Positions 40,889-53,060 of a stretch of 64,000 nucleotides of DNA are shown piece after piece (the first letter of the stretch is position 1; each line of letters starts with the position of its first letter). The position numbers and the translations under genes were made by a program. Origin of the DNA: Actinomycetota bacterium (GTDB lineage: Bacteria; Actinomycetota; Thermoleophilia; Gaiellales; Gaiellaceae); the NCBI GenBank assembly GCA_009702325.1, contig WLID01000001.1, forward strand, positions 372,001 to 436,000, written 5' to 3'. The notes beneath the pieces are model-generated. The model worked only from the letters and a program-made list of their open reading frames with translations, was not told where the DNA came from and did not search any database.

Positions 40889-41290
40889 ATGCTGACCGAT
40901 CCTGTCGCTGACATGCTCACGCGCTTGCGCAACGCCAATAAGGCGCTGCACGACCGCGTCGAAATGCCCACCTCCCGTTTGAAGGAGGAGATCGCCCGCA
41001 TCCTGAAGGAAGAGGGCTACGTCAAGGACTACACCGTTGTTCAGAAGGAAGGTCTGCCGTTCAAGACCCTCCAGATCGATCTGAAGTACGGTCGTCGTCG
41101 TGAGCGTGTCCTCACCGGTGTGAAGCGCATCTCCAAGCCGGGCCGCCGTATCTATGCTGGCAAGGACCGCCTTCCGCGCGTCCTCGGTGGCATGGGCACC
41201 GCAATTCTGTCCACCTCGCACGGCGTCATCACGAGCCGTACAGCCGAGCGCGAAGGAATCGGCGGCGAAGTCATCTGTTTCGTCTGGTAA
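40889..41290 (+). CDS. rpsH: 30S ribosomal protein S8
   Basis: The 133-residue protein starts [19 protein letters not shown] and has [20 protein letters not shown] and [20 protein letters not shown], all standard S8 motifs. S8 binds 16S helix 21 and in E. coli represses the spc operon. The ATG follows GGAGAGAGA. It precedes rplF by 5 nt. Confidence 0.97.
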   Translation: MLTDPVADMLTRLRNANKALHDRVEMPTSRLKEEIARILKEEGYVKDYTVVQKEGLPFKTLQIDLKYGRRRERVLTGVKRISKPGRRIYAGKDRLPRVLGGMGTAILSTSHGVITSRTAEREGIGGEVICFVW

Positions 41291-41295
41291 CTGCC

Positions 41296-41829
41296 ATGTC
41301 TCGTATCGGAAAGCGACCCATCGAAGTGCCCGCGGGCGTCACCATCACGGTGAACCCGGGACACGTCACGGTCCAGGGCCCGAAGGGCGAGCTGCATCAG
41401 GCAGTGCCCGCGCGCATTGGCATCGTCCAGGAAGACAATGTCCTCACCGTCACGCGACCGACAGAGCGCGGCACCGACCGTGCGCTCCATGGTCTCACCC
41501 GCACGCTTGTCGCGAACATGGTCGAGGGTGTGACGAATGGTTTTGAGAAGAAGCTTGAAATCCAGGGTGTCGGTTATCGTGCCGCGCTCCAGGGTGCGGA
41601 TCTCGAGATCCAGGCCGGGTATTCGCATCCGGTGAAGATCGAGCCGCGTCCGGGCATCAGCTTCGAAGTTCCCGTCCCCACGCAGATTGTCGTGAAGGGC
41701 ATCGACAAGCAGGCCGTCGGCCAGACCGCCGCCGAAATCCGGAAGGTCCGCCCACCGGAACCGTACAAGGGCAAGGGCATCCGGTACGAAGGCGAGTTCG
41801 TCCGCCGCAAGGTCGGAAAGAGGGCCTAA
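41296..41829 (+). CDS. rplF: 50S ribosomal protein L6
   Basis: The 177-residue protein starts [17 protein letters not shown] and ends with the L6 signature [20 protein letters not shown]. Both repeated alpha-beta domains are present. L6 sits near the sarcin-ricin loop and is needed for late 50S assembly. The ATG follows a short gap after rpsH, and the stop overlaps the rplR start by one base. Confidence 0.97.
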   Translation: MSRIGKRPIEVPAGVTITVNPGHVTVQGPKGELHQAVPARIGIVQEDNVLTVTRPTERGTDRALHGLTRTLVANMVEGVTNGFEKKLEIQGVGYRAALQGADLEIQAGYSHPVKIEPRPGISFEVPVPTQIVVKGIDKQAVGQTAAEIRKVRPPEPYKGKGIRYEGEFVRRKVGKRA

Positions 41830-42182
41830 TGGCTTCGATCACCACACGCGAGGCGCGCGAGCGCCGTCATCGCCGCATCCGCGGCAAGGTGAAGGGCACC
41901 GCCGATCGGCCGCGCCTTGCCATCTTCCGCTCAAACCGTGGCATCTTCGCTCAGGTCATCGACGACCAGACGGGCAAGACGCTTGCCGGTGCATCGTGGA
42001 TGTCTCTCAAGGACTTCACGGGCGACAAGACCGCGCAGGCCAACGAGGTCGGCAAGGCGGTTGCTGCCGCAGCCAAGAAGGCGGGCATCGAGGCGGTCGT
42101 GTTCGATCGCGGCGGTTACCTGTATCACGGACGTGTCAAGGCGCTCGCCGAGGGTGCGCGCGAAGGAGGTTTGGTGTTTTGA
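41829..42182 (+). CDS. rplR: 50S ribosomal protein L18
   Basis: The 117-residue protein has a basic N-terminus ([20 protein letters not shown]), [19 protein letters not shown] and a final [17 protein letters not shown] helix. L18 binds 5S rRNA together with L5. Its stop overlaps the TTG start of rpsE, and AAGGAGG for rpsE lies within its last codons. Confidence 0.97.
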   Translation: MASITTREARERRHRRIRGKVKGTADRPRLAIFRSNRGIFAQVIDDQTGKTLAGASWMSLKDFTGDKTAQANEVGKAVAAAAKKAGIEAVVFDRGGYLYHGRVKALAEGAREGGLVF

Positions 42183-42727
42183 GCAGTAGCGCCGACATGC
42201 ATGAGGGGACGCGCGAGCTCAAGGAACGCGTCGTCGAGATCAACCGCGTCGCGAAGGTCGTCAAGGGTGGCCGTCGCTTCTCGTTCACGGCTCTTGTCGT
42301 GATCGGGGACGAGGTCGACCGCGTCGGGATCGGTTACGGGAAGGCACGCGAAGTGCCACTCGCGATCTCGAAGGCCGTTGATGACGCCAAGAAGAACCTC
42401 TTTACCGTGCCGCATCACGGCCAGACGATCACGCATGAGGTGCGTGGTGTGTTTGGTGCCGCTCGCGTGATCATGCGCCCCGCTTCGCCTGGTACCGGTG
42501 TTATCGCCGGCGGTGGTGTTCGCGCGGTGCTTGAGCTCGCCGGTGTCCGTGACGTGCTTTCGAAGTCGCTCGGTACGACGAATCCGATCAACATGCTCAA
42601 GGCTGCCGAAGCTGCTCTTCGTGGGCTCCGTCGCCCCGAGGATGTTGCAGCGCTCCGTGGGAAGTCGATTCGCGAAGTGCTTCCGGAGCGCAAGGTTGTA
42701 GAGGAGGCTGCTGGTGTCTCGGCTTAA
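42179..42727 (+). CDS. rpsE: 30S ribosomal protein S5
   Basis: From TTG 42179 the protein has 182 residues. The S5 core is clear: [35 protein letters not shown] and [21 protein letters not shown]5 helps form the mRNA entry and is tied to decoding accuracy. The TTG is chosen because AAGGAGG (42163-42169) sits 9 nt upstream; the next ATG at 42197 lacks such a site. It overlaps both rplR and rpmD. Confidence 0.95.
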   Translation: MSSSADMHEGTRELKERVVEINRVAKVVKGGRRFSFTALVVIGDEVDRVGIGYGKAREVPLAISKAVDDAKKNLFTVPHHGQTITHEVRGVFGAARVIMRPASPGTGVIAGGGVRAVLELAGVRDVLSKSLGTTNPINMLKAAEAALRGLRRPEDVAALRGKSIREVLPERKVVEEAAGVSA

Positions 42728-42893
42728 GCTCACTCAGATCAAGAGCGGAATCGGTCAGTCGGAGCGTCATCGCGGCACGTTGCGCGCGCTCGGCCTCGGC
42801 CGTATCGGCAAGACCTCCGAGCAGGAACACAATCCGGTTATCGCAGGGATGCTGCGCAAAGTTCGCCATCTCGTGAAGGTTGAGGAGGCCTGA
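42714..42893 (+). CDS. rpmD: 50S ribosomal protein L30
   Basis: The 59-residue protein reads [20 protein letters not shown] at the start, then the L30 core [19 protein letters not shown] and a [10 protein letters not shown] end. The GTG start at 42714 lies 14 nt inside rpsE, with GAGGAGG upstream, so translation is coupled. L30 is a small 50S protein absent from some bacteria. It ends one base before the rplO start. Confidence 0.94.
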   Translation: MSRLKLTQIKSGIGQSERHRGTLRALGLGRIGKTSEQEHNPVIAGMLRKVRHLVKVEEA

Positions 42894-42894
42894 G

Positions 42895-43482
42895 ATGAGT
42901 GAAGAACTGAATCTTTCGAATCTGAGCCCGGCGCAGCCGCGCAAGGAACGCAAGCGCGTCGGTCGCGGCATGGGCTCCGGCAAGGGTCGCTATTCTGGCC
43001 GCGGTATCAAGGGTCAGAAGTCGCGCTCCGGTTCGCACGCCATGCGCGCGGGTTTCGCCGGCGGTCAGATGCCGCTGACGATGCGGATCCCGAAGCTGCG
43101 CGGTAACACGTCCAAGGACGCGATGCCCGTTGGTCCGTTCCGGACGTACACCCAGCCGGTCAACCTCCGCGATCTCGAACGGTTCGAGGCTGGCGAAGAG
43201 GTCACCCCCGAGACGCTCAAGGCGAAGGGCCTGATCCGGTCGGTTCGGAAGGACGTCAAGCTTCTCGGTGTCGGTGAACTGACCAAGAAGCTCACGATCA
43301 CGGTTCATGCCGCTTCCGCCTCCGCGAAGGAGAAGGTCGAGGCTGCCGGTGGCACCCTGACACTCCTGAAGGAGCCGAAGGTGAAGAAGCCGAAGCGTGA
43401 CTTCCGCACAGGGCCGAAGCCTGCGGCAGCGCTTGAGGACAGCGACGCTCCTGTTGCTGCCGAGAGCGATAGCGAGGACTAG
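42895..43482 (+). CDS. rplO: 50S ribosomal protein L15
   Basis: From ATG 42895 the protein has 195 residues. The L15 features are RVGRGMGSGKGRYSGRGIKG, the QKSRSGSHAMRAGFAGGQMP segment and a KVEAAGGTLTLL end of the core. Typical L15 has about 145-160 residues; here an extra tail of about 40 residues, first basic and then acidic (SDAPVAAESDSED), follows. GAGGCCTGAG precedes the start. secY follows after 5 nt. Confidence 0.95.
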   Translation: MSEELNLSNLSPAQPRKERKRVGRGMGSGKGRYSGRGIKGQKSRSGSHAMRAGFAGGQMPLTMRIPKLRGNTSKDAMPVGPFRTYTQPVNLRDLERFEAGEEVTPETLKAKGLIRSVRKDVKLLGVGELTKKLTITVHAASASAKEKVEAAGGTLTLLKEPKVKKPKRDFRTGPKPAAALEDSDAPVAAESDSED

Positions 43483-43487
43483 CGCCG

Positions 43488-44738
43488 TTGTCTTGGCTCG
43501 CCAACGCGTGGCGGGTACCCGAGCTTCGCCGTCGACTGATCTTCACGGCGATTGCTCTTGCGGCCTACCGCCTCGGCTCTTGGCTGCCGGCGCCTGGTGT
43601 TGACTCGGCGTCGATCCAGGCGTACTTCAACGGACAGGGCGGGTCGGTTCTCGGTCTGCTCAACCTGTTCAGCGGGTCGGCGCTTTCGCGCTTCTCGCTG
43701 TTCGCGCTCGGGATCATGCCGTACGTCACGGCCTCGATCATCGTGCAGCTTCTCGGCGTCGTCATCCCGACGCTTGAGCAGCTCCGCAAAGAGGGCGAGG
43801 CCGGTCAGGCAAAGATCACGCAGTACACGCGGTACCTGACCGTGGTGCTCGCGATCGCCCAGAGCACCGGCTATGCCTACCTCTTCAAGCGCCAGGGAGC
43901 CCTGAACATCGACACGGGTCGTCTCGTGCTGATCATCGTCACGCTTACGGCCGGCACGACGCTGCTGATGTGGCTTGGCGAGATGATCACGAAGCGCGGT
44001 ATCGGCAACGGCATCTCGCTGCTGATCTTCGCGTCGATCCTGACCTCGGCACCCGCAGGAATCAACGCGTGGGTGAACGGTGGCCCAATGGAGAAGCTCT
44101 TCTTCCCGATCGTTGCGCTCGGCATCGTCGTCGCCGTCGTGTTCGTGCAGGAGGGACAGCGCAAGATTCCGATCCAGTACGCGAAACGCCAAGTCGGTAC
44201 GCGCATGACAGCGGGCGGGGCGACCTACTTGCCGCTGCGCGTCAACATGGCCGGCGTTATCCCGGTGATCTTCGCTGCCGCGATCATGGCGTTCCCGCCC
44301 ACGATCGGGCAGTTCTTCCCGCAGTCGCAGGGGTGGATCAACCGCAACTTCTCGCCGTCGAACTGGTCGTACCTTGCGCTTGAGGCAGGGTTGATCATCG
44401 TCTTCACGTTCTTCTACACGGCGGTGCAGTTCAACCCGGTCGATCAGGCAGACGACCTGCGGAAGTACGGCGGCTACATCCCGGGTATCCGTCCGGGCCC
44501 GCCGACCGCGCAGTACCTCGACCGTGTGCTGCATCGGCTGACGTTGCCAGGGGCGATCTACCTCGCACTCGTCGCGGTGCTCCCGTCGATCTTCATTCGC
44601 TACGGCGGCTTCTCGCAGGCCACCTCACGTGCGCTTGGCGGTACGTCCGTGCTGATCGTCGTCGGCGTCGCTCTCGACACGATGCGCCAGATGGAGTCGC
44701 AGATGATGATGCGCTCGTACGAGGGCTTCCTGCGGTGA
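43488..44738 (+). CDS. secY: Preprotein translocase subunit SecY
   Basis: The 416-residue protein has ten membrane helices and the SecY motifs RLIFTAIALAAYRLGSWLPA, ALGIMPYVTASIIVQLLGVV (plug/TM2) and QVGTRMTAGGATYLPLRVNMAGVIPVIFA in part, with the cytosolic loops 4-5 and 5-6. It forms the protein-conducting channel with SecE. The start is TTG 43488. It is coupled to adk by a GTGA overlap, as in most actinobacteria. Confidence 0.97.
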   Translation: MSWLANAWRVPELRRRLIFTAIALAAYRLGSWLPAPGVDSASIQAYFNGQGGSVLGLLNLFSGSALSRFSLFALGIMPYVTASIIVQLLGVVIPTLEQLRKEGEAGQAKITQYTRYLTVVLAIAQSTGYAYLFKRQGALNIDTGRLVLIIVTLTAGTTLLMWLGEMITKRGIGNGISLLIFASILTSAPAGINAWVNGGPMEKLFFPIVALGIVVAVVFVQEGQRKIPIQYAKRQVGTRMTAGGATYLPLRVNMAGVIPVIFAAAIMAFPPTIGQFFPQSQGWINRNFSPSNWSYLALEAGLIIVFTFFYTAVQFNPVDQADDLRKYGGYIPGIRPGPPTAQYLDRVLHRLTLPGAIYLALVAVLPSIFIRYGGFSQATSRALGGTSVLIVVGVALDTMRQMESQMMMRSYEGFLR

Positions 44739-45310
44739 ACCTGCTTGTACTCGGCCCGCAGGGTGCGGGCAAGGGAACGCAGGCGAAGCGCATTGCAGCG
44801 GACTACAACCTTCCCCACATCTCGACCGGGGATATGTTCCGTGCGGCGATCGCTGCGGGCACCGAGCTTGGGAAGCGTGTTGCGCCGATCCTGGCGTCCG
44901 GCGAGCTCGTCCCTGACCAGCTGACGGTGGCGTTGATTCAGGATCGCCTGGGCGATCCCGACGCGGTCGGCGGTTTCATCCTTGACGGGTTCCCCCGCAA
45001 CGAGGCGCAGGCCGACGCACTCGACGAGATGCTTGCACGCATCGGGCGCGGCCTCGACGCGATCCTCTTCTTTGACCTGCCCGACGATGTCGCAACGGAG
45101 CGGATGCTCTCGCGCGCTGTTGCGGAGGGTCGTGCCGACGACACACCAGATGTGATCGAGCGGCGCCTTGCGATCTACCACGCAGAGACCGAACCGATCG
45201 TCGAGCACTATCGCGCAACCGGGAAGCTCGTGCCGCTCCACGCCGAGCTTGATGTTGACACCGTCTACTCCGAGGTGCAGGACGCGCTCGGGATGGTCGG
45301 TAATCGCTGA
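44735..45310 (+). CDS. adk: Adenylate kinase
   Basis: The 191-residue protein has the P-loop GPQGAGKGTQAKRIA, HISTGDMFRAAI, the DGFPRNEAQAD motif and RLAIYHAETEPIVEHY. The LID is the short type with no zinc cysteines. It converts ATP plus AMP to two ADP. The GTG start overlaps the secY stop, and the stop overlaps the map start, so it belongs to the spc operon. Confidence 0.97.
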   Translation: MNLLVLGPQGAGKGTQAKRIAADYNLPHISTGDMFRAAIAAGTELGKRVAPILASGELVPDQLTVALIQDRLGDPDAVGGFILDGFPRNEAQADALDEMLARIGRGLDAILFFDLPDDVATERMLSRAVAEGRADDTPDVIERRLAIYHAETEPIVEHYRATGKLVPLHAELDVDTVYSEVQDALGMVGNR

Positions 45311-46092
45311 TGATCGTTCTGAAGTCTGCAGCAGAGATTGAGCAGATGGCCGCCGCTGGCGCCGTCGTCGTTGCGACGCTCGCTGCGCTTGAGGAGGCGC
45401 TGGAGCCTGGAATCTCGATGCGCGAGCTTGACCGGATCGGGGAGGAGGTCATTCGATCGTTCGGCGGTGCGCCGACATCGAAGGGCTACCCCGGCACGAA
45501 AGAGTCGGGCCCGTTTCCGGCCGCGATCTGCATTTCGCCGAACGACATGATCGTTCACGGCATCCCTGGCGACTACGAGGCGCAGGAGGGCGACATCATC
45601 TCCTGTGACGTTGGTGTCACGCTCGACGGGCTGATCGCCGACTCCGCAGCCACGTTCGCGGTGGGTGAGATCTCAGCCGAGGCGCAGCGGCTGCTCGATA
45701 TCTGCGAGGAGTCATTGGAGGCCGGTATTGCCGCCGCCCAGCCTGGGGCTGAGGTGGGCGACATCTCGCAGGCCGTTCAGTCGGTCGTCGAAGGTGCCGG
45801 CTTCTCGGTCGTGCGTGCGCTCGTTGGCCACGGTGTCGGGAGGGCCTACCACGAGGATCCACAGGTGCCCAATTTCGTCTCGAGCTACCGTGGCCCGGTC
45901 CTGCGGCCGGGCATGACGATCGCGATCGAGCCGATGATCACGGCGGGTGGACACGCGGTTCATGTCCATGCCGACGGCTGGTCGATTTCCACCGACGATG
46001 GCTCTCTCACAGCACATTTCGAGCATACGGTGGCAATTACGACCGATGGTCAGAGGGTACTGACCAAGGCTGCCGGGGTCCTGGTACCATGA
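45310..46092 (+). CDS. map: Methionine aminopeptidase, type I
   Basis: The 260-residue protein starts with KSAAEIEQMAAAGAVV and has the metal ligands in SCDVGVTLDGLIADSAATF, a GHGVGRAYHEDPQVPNF segment, and IEPMITAGG followed later by FEHTVAITTDG. It removes the initiator Met from nascent proteins. No N-terminal zinc-finger extension is present. It is coupled to adk by one base; infA follows after 74 nt. Confidence 0.97.
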   Translation: MIVLKSAAEIEQMAAAGAVVVATLAALEEALEPGISMRELDRIGEEVIRSFGGAPTSKGYPGTKESGPFPAAICISPNDMIVHGIPGDYEAQEGDIISCDVGVTLDGLIADSAATFAVGEISAEAQRLLDICEESLEAGIAAAQPGAEVGDISQAVQSVVEGAGFSVVRALVGHGVGRAYHEDPQVPNFVSSYRGPVLRPGMTIAIEPMITAGGHAVHVHADGWSISTDDGSLTAHFEHTVAITTDGQRVLTKAAGVLVP

Positions 46093-46166
46093 CGACCCCG
46101 CGGCTCCCGGGCCGTGTCTTTGTGTGTGTTCGTCCGGGACTATCGAGATAAACGAGTAGAGAGAGG

Positions 46167-46391
46167 ATGGCGAGCAAGGAAGAGAAGATTGAGGTCGAAG
46201 GCGAGGTGACCGAAGCCCTGCCAAGCACGATGTTTCGTGTGAAGCTTGAGGGTGGTCACGATGTACTCGCAACGATCTCCGGCAAGATGCGCAAGCACTA
46301 CATTCGCATCCTTCCCGGGGACAAGGTCAAAGTGGAGCTCTCTCCGTACGACCTGACCCGCGGCCGAATCACTTATCGCCACCGATCATGA
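46167..46391 (+). CDS. infA: Translation initiation factor IF-1
   Basis: The 74-residue OB-fold protein reads [20 protein letters not shown] and [17 protein letters not shown], typical IF-1. It binds the 30S A site during initiation. GAGAGAGG lies just before the ATG. The 74-nt gap after map has no clear promoter. Its stop overlaps the rpmJ start (ATGA). Confidence 0.97.
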   Translation: MASKEEKIEVEGEVTEALPSTMFRVKLEGGHDVLATISGKMRKHYIRILPGDKVKVELSPYDLTRGRITYRHRS

Positions 46392-46501
46392 AAGTCCGTC
46401 CTTCCGTCAAGCCCATGTGCGAGCGCTGCCGCGTGATCAAGCGTCACGGGCGCACGCTCGTCATCTGTTCGAACCCGCGCCACAAGCAGCGTCAGGGGTA
46501 G
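46388..46501 (+). CDS. rpmJ: 50S ribosomal protein L36
   Basis: The 37-residue protein reads [20 protein letters not shown] and then [17 protein letters not shown]. The zinc-binding C-x2-C-x12-C-x4-H set is intact, so this is the zinc form of L36. It overlaps infA by 4 nt and precedes rpsM by 7 nt. It is too short for many gene finders but unambiguous. Confidence 0.96.
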   Translation: MKVRPSVKPMCERCRVIKRHGRTLVICSNPRHKQRQG

Positions 46502-46508
46502 GAGACCG

Positions 46509-46883
46509 ATGGCTCGTATTGCAGGGGTGAACCTCCCCAACCAGAAGCGGCTCGAAATCGGGCTGACCTACATCTTCGGTATCGGCCAGTCGACGGCGCG
46601 CGACATTTGCGCAGCACTCGGCCTGTCAGTTGATACGAAGGTGCGCGACCTCACCGAAGACGAGGTCACCAAGCTTCGTGACCACATCGATGCGCAGTAC
46701 CAGGTTGAGGGTGACCTCCGCCGCGAGCGCACACAGGCAATCAAGCGTCTCTCGGAGATCGGCGCGTACCGCGGCCTCCGTCATCGTCGCAGCCTGCCGG
46801 TGAACGGTCAGCGCACAAAGACCAATGCTCGGACTCGTAAGGGCCCGAAGAAGACTGTCGGACGCGGAAAGAAGGGCAAGTAA
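46509..46883 (+). CDS. rpsM: 30S ribosomal protein S13
   Basis: The 124-residue protein starts [21 protein letters not shown] and has the helix-two-turn-helix region, [20 protein letters not shown] and the tail [21 protein letters not shown]13 contacts the large subunit and P-site tRNA. GGAGACCG precedes the ATG. Its stop overlaps the rpsK start by one base. Confidence 0.97.
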   Translation: MARIAGVNLPNQKRLEIGLTYIFGIGQSTARDICAALGLSVDTKVRDLTEDEVTKLRDHIDAQYQVEGDLRRERTQAIKRLSEIGAYRGLRHRRSLPVNGQRTKTNARTRKGPKKTVGRGKKGK

Positions 46884-47290
46884 TGGCACCTCCCCGCAAG
46901 CAGGCCGCGACCCGCGGTCGCGCCCGTCGGCGTGCTCGCAAGAACATCGCGATCGGCCAGGCGCACATCAAGACCTCGTTCAACAACACGATCGTTGCGC
47001 TCACCGATCCCGAGGGCAACGTCATCGTGTGGGAGTCGGCCGGATCGGCTGGCTTCAAGGGTTCGCGCAAGTCCACCCCGTTCGCCGCGCAGGTCACAGC
47101 CGACGCTGCGGCACGCAAGGGTATGGAGCACGGCCTGCAGAAGGTCGAAGTGTTCGTGAAGGGCCCTGGCTCTGGTCGCGAAACCGCTGTGCGGTCGCTG
47201 CAGGCAGCCGGCCTTGAGATCCTCGGGGTCAAGGATGTATCCCCGCAGGCCCACAACGGCGTCCGCCAGAAGAAGCGGAGGCGCGTCTAA
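46883..47290 (+). CDS. rpsK: 30S ribosomal protein S11
   Basis: The 135-residue protein has a basic N-terminus, [40 protein letters not shown] and the end [18 protein letters not shown]11 forms part of the mRNA exit platform. It is coupled to rpsM and rpsD by single-base overlaps, in the standard alpha-operon order. Confidence 0.97.
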   Translation: MAPPRKQAATRGRARRRARKNIAIGQAHIKTSFNNTIVALTDPEGNVIVWESAGSAGFKGSRKSTPFAAQVTADAAARKGMEHGLQKVEVFVKGPGSGRETAVRSLQAAGLEILGVKDVSPQAHNGVRQKKRRRV

Positions 47291-47910
47291 TGGCTCGCGA
47301 TCGAGGCCCCAAGTGCAAGCAGTGTCGCCGTGAAGGTCTGAAGCTCTTCCTCAAGGGTGAGCGCTGCCTGACCGAGAAGTGCGCGATCGAGCGCCGCAGC
47401 TACCCGCCGGGTGAGCACGGCCGCGGCCGCATCAAGCAGTCCGAGTACCTGCTGCAGCTGCGCGAGAAGCAGAAGGCGCGTCGCTACTACGGTCTCCTCG
47501 AGACACAGTTCCGCAACACCTACGAGAAGGCATCTCGCCAGGGCGGCGTCACGGGTGAAAACCTGCTGCGTCTGCTCGAGACCCGCCTCGACAACGTCGT
47601 TTACCGGCTCGGCTTCGCCGCTTCCCGCGCGCAGGCCCGTCAGCTCGTCCGCCACGGCCACTTCTCGGTCAACGGACGCCGCGTCAACATCCCAAGCTTC
47701 GGTGTGAAGCCGGAAGACGTGGTCACGCTCAAGGGCAGCTCCGCTGCAGAGCAGATCATTCGTGATGCAACAGATCTCACGGCTTCCGTGGCGCCCTGGC
47801 TTCAGGCCGACCACGAAGGTCTCACGGGCAAGGTCCTCAAGTGGCCAGAGCGCGCAGAGATCGATACGCCGGTTCAGGAACAGCTGATCGTCGAGCTCTA
47901 CTCCAAGTAG
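47290..47910 (+). CDS. rpsD: 30S ribosomal protein S4
   Basis: The 206-residue protein has an N-terminal zinc-type cluster ([19 protein letters not shown] and a following C), [20 protein letters not shown] and the S4 domain ([20 protein letters not shown]). S4 starts 16S assembly and in some bacteria regulates the alpha operon. The zinc cysteines are intact. rpoA follows after 22 nt. Confidence 0.97.
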   Translation: MARDRGPKCKQCRREGLKLFLKGERCLTEKCAIERRSYPPGEHGRGRIKQSEYLLQLREKQKARRYYGLLETQFRNTYEKASRQGGVTGENLLRLLETRLDNVVYRLGFAASRAQARQLVRHGHFSVNGRRVNIPSFGVKPEDVVTLKGSSAAEQIIRDATDLTASVAPWLQADHEGLTGKVLKWPERAEIDTPVQEQLIVELYSK

Positions 47911-47932
47911 CTCGACCAGAAGAAAGGGCACA

Positions 47933-48922
47933 ATGGCACGCACTACTGCGTCGGACTTCCAGACTCCGAAGATCATCCACGAGGAGGTCAAGGAGCATCG
48001 TGGGGTCTTCGCGATCGAACCGCTCGACCGCGGCTTCGGTCACACGTTCGGCAACTCGCTGCGCCGCGTGCTGCTCTCCTCGCTGGAGGGCGCTGCGGTC
48101 ACCTCGGTGAAGATCGAGGGCGTCGCGCACGAGTTCACCACCCTGCCGGGCGTCCGCGAAGACGTCACCGACATCATTCTCAACCTCAAGCAGCTCGTCT
48201 GCATCCTTCACGGCGAGTCGCCTGAAGTCGAGGTTCGTCTCACCGGCAAGGGCGAAGGCACTCTGACGGCTGCAGACATTGAGGCACCTGCCGACCTCGA
48301 GATCCTCAATCCGGAGCTTGAAGTCGCGAACCTCTCGTCGAAGGGTCGCCTTGAGATCACGCTCACGATTGGGCGCGGTCGCGGCTACATGCCGGCCGAA
48401 GGCAACCGTGGTCAGGCTCACACGATTGGCGTCATTCCGGTCGACTCGATGTTCTCGCCGATCACGCGTGTCTCGTATGACGTCGAGGCGGCACGTGTCG
48501 GTCAGCGCACCGACTACGACAAGCTCATCCTTGATGTGACCACGAACGGGTCGATCGATCCGAAGGAAGCAATTGCTCGTGGCGCAGAGATCCTGATCCG
48601 CCAGCTCGCGATCTTCACGGACATCGAGAAGATCGAAGGCTTCGGCGCCGAGGTTCCGGCAGCCGACGGCGCACCGTCCGCAGAGGTGTCGCTCGCACAC
48701 GGCATGGAGAACTTCCCGATCGAAGAGCTCGAGCTCGGTGTGCGGTCGTACAACTGCCTCAAGCGTGTCGGCATCGAGACGATCGGCGATCTCGTCGTGA
48801 AGTCGGAGAACGAGCTGGAAGCGATCCCGAACTTCGGCAAGAAGTCGATCGAAGAGGTCAAGGAGACGCTCGCCCAGCACGGCCTGCGTCTTCGTGGCGA
48901 CAACGGCGGGTCGGAGGCTTAA
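47933..48922 (+). CDS. rpoA: RNA polymerase subunit alpha
   Basis: The 329-residue protein has the N-terminal dimerisation domain (LDRGFGHTFGNSLRRVLLSS, EFTTLPGVREDVTDIILNLK) and, after a linker near residues 235-255, the C-terminal domain (IEELELGVRSYNCLKRVGI, NFGKKSIEEVKETLAQHGL) that binds UP elements and activators. The start ATG follows AAGAAAGGG. It is followed after 6 nt by rplQ. Confidence 0.98.
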   Translation: MARTTASDFQTPKIIHEEVKEHRGVFAIEPLDRGFGHTFGNSLRRVLLSSLEGAAVTSVKIEGVAHEFTTLPGVREDVTDIILNLKQLVCILHGESPEVEVRLTGKGEGTLTAADIEAPADLEILNPELEVANLSSKGRLEITLTIGRGRGYMPAEGNRGQAHTIGVIPVDSMFSPITRVSYDVEAARVGQRTDYDKLILDVTTNGSIDPKEAIARGAEILIRQLAIFTDIEKIEGFGAEVPAADGAPSAEVSLAHGMENFPIEELELGVRSYNCLKRVGIETIGDLVVKSENELEAIPNFGKKSIEEVKETLAQHGLRLRGDNGGSEA

Positions 48923-48928
48923 TCCCCC

Positions 48929-49558
48929 ATGCGGCACGCGCGCACAGGAAAGAAGCTCGGCCGCGACTCGGCCCACCGTAAGGCGCTGTATTCGAACCTT
49001 GCCGGTCAGCTGATCGAGCACGGGCGGATCAAGACCACGATCACGAAGGCGAAGGCTGTCAAGCCGATCGCTGAGCAGATGATCACACTCGGCCGACGCG
49101 GCGACATTCACGCGCGTCGTCAGGCGGTCGCGTTCCTGCGCTCGAAGGACGTCGTCCACAAGCTGTTTGCCGAAGTCGCTCCGCGGTTCGCGGATCGGCC
49201 TGGTGGCTACTCGCGGATCATCAAGCTCGGCCCGCGCTACGGCGATGCCGCCGAGATGGTGTATCTCGAGCTCGTCGATGGCCCGCTCGTCTTCAAGACG
49301 AAGTTGAAGCCTGAAGTTGAGGAGACGACCGCGTCGGCAGCAGCAGTTGAAGACGCCGAGGTTGAGGCTGACGCAGCTGAGGATGCCGCGGTTGTGGCTG
49401 AGACAGAAGCTGCATCGTCTGAAGAGGCCGCTGGCGATGAGCTCGTCGCTGACGAGGCTGTCGTCGAAGAGCCGGGCGCTGTTTCGGCTGAGGCTGACGC
49501 TGAAGCGGTTGAGGCTGAGGCCGCCGCTGATGGTGCGGCCGATAAGCCTTCCGCCTAG
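48929..49558 (+). CDS. rplQ: 50S ribosomal protein L17 with acidic C-terminal tail
   Basis: The first 120 or so residues are a normal L17 ([59 protein letters not shown]). The remaining 90 are mainly Ala, Glu and Asp (for example [20 protein letters not shown]). L17 lies at the bottom of the 50S near the tunnel exit, so the tail would be exposed there. Its style matches the tails of L10 and the S17 extension. End of the alpha operon. Confidence 0.95.
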   Translation: MRHARTGKKLGRDSAHRKALYSNLAGQLIEHGRIKTTITKAKAVKPIAEQMITLGRRGDIHARRQAVAFLRSKDVVHKLFAEVAPRFADRPGGYSRIIKLGPRYGDAAEMVYLELVDGPLVFKTKLKPEVEETTASAAAVEDAEVEADAAEDAAVVAETEAASSEEAAGDELVADEAVVEEPGAVSAEADAEAVEAEAAADGAADKPSA

Positions 49559-49584
49559 CGGTTCCTGACGGAAGTGATGTGTGT

Positions 49585-49610
49585 GAGCGGCGACCGACAG
49601 GTCGTCGCTC
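49585..49610 (+). terminator. Weak hairpin after rplQ
   Basis: GAGCGGCGAC pairs with GTCGTCGCTC (one G-U) around a 6-nt loop, followed by TGCGTTT. It lies 27 nt after the rplQ stop and could end part of the ribosomal transcript before truA. Confidence 0.4.
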
Positions 49611-49634
49611 TGCGTTTGGCGCAGTGCTGCGAGG

Positions 49635-50390
49635 ATGGCGGCGATGAACCTCGGTTCACCTGACGCCCATCTCAAGCTGACGATCGCCTACGACGGGACA
49701 CGGTTCCGTGGCTGGGCACGGCAGCCCGGTGAGCGAACGATCGAGGGCGAGCTTCACGCCGCACTTGGCCGGATGTATCGACAGCACCAGCACCTCGTGG
49801 TGGCGGGCCGCACTGACACGGGTGTGCATGCCCATGCGAACGTCGTGTCCCTTGCTGTGTGGGGTGGGCCGAGCGTCGATCGGGCGGCGGAGGCCCTCAA
49901 CACGGTGCTGCCGCCCGACATTGCGATCGTGCGGGCCGACCAGGTCGATCCCGCATTCCATGCGCGGTACTCCGCCACCTCTCGTTCGTACCGGTACCGG
50001 ATCTTCCGACGGCGAGAGCGGTCGCCCTTCGAGGTACACCGCTCGTACTGGCACCCGAAACGTCTCGAGATCCAGAAGCTGCAGGCAGCGGCGGCGATTC
50101 TCGTGGGCGTCCATGACTTCCATGCCTTCACTCCAACCGAAACGCAGCATCGTGTGTTCGTGCGCGAAATCAAGGATGCGCGTTGGATCGAGGAAGGCGA
50201 TGTGTTGAGCTTCGAGGTCACGGCCGACTCGTTCCTTCGGCACATGGTGCGGACGCTTGTCGGGACGATGCTCGAACTTGACCCTGACGAGATCGTCGGT
50301 CTGTTGCAAGGGGCTCCTCGTTCGGCGGCGGGCGCGACGGCACCACCAGGGGGGCTCTATCTCAAGCACGTCACCTACGAGGTCGGATAG
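49635..50390 (+). CDS. truA: tRNA pseudouridine(38-40) synthase
   Basis: The 251-residue protein has the TruA catalytic aspartate Asp61 in VVAGRTDTGVHAHANV, the N-terminal LTIAYDGTRFRGWARQPGERT and the C-terminal FLRHMVRTLVGTMLELD. It modifies the anticodon arm of many tRNAs. ATG 49635 has an alternative ATG three codons later. Its place after rplQ is standard for actinobacteria and Firmicutes. Confidence 0.96.
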   Translation: MAAMNLGSPDAHLKLTIAYDGTRFRGWARQPGERTIEGELHAALGRMYRQHQHLVVAGRTDTGVHAHANVVSLAVWGGPSVDRAAEALNTVLPPDIAIVRADQVDPAFHARYSATSRSYRYRIFRRRERSPFEVHRSYWHPKRLEIQKLQAAAAILVGVHDFHAFTPTETQHRVFVREIKDARWIEEGDVLSFEVTADSFLRHMVRTLVGTMLELDPDEIVGLLQGAPRSAAGATAPPGGLYLKHVTYEVG

Positions 50391-50427
50391 CCACGGTGAA
50401 CGATGCGTTCCGGGCTACGATCGGCCG

Positions 50428-53054
<2,627 letters not shown>

Positions 53055-53060
53055 CTGCGC

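Noticed and set aside
43479..44534. Minus-strand frame opposite secY (351 codons)
   Set aside because: Charged Arg/Asp-rich translation typical of the complement of membrane-protein codons.
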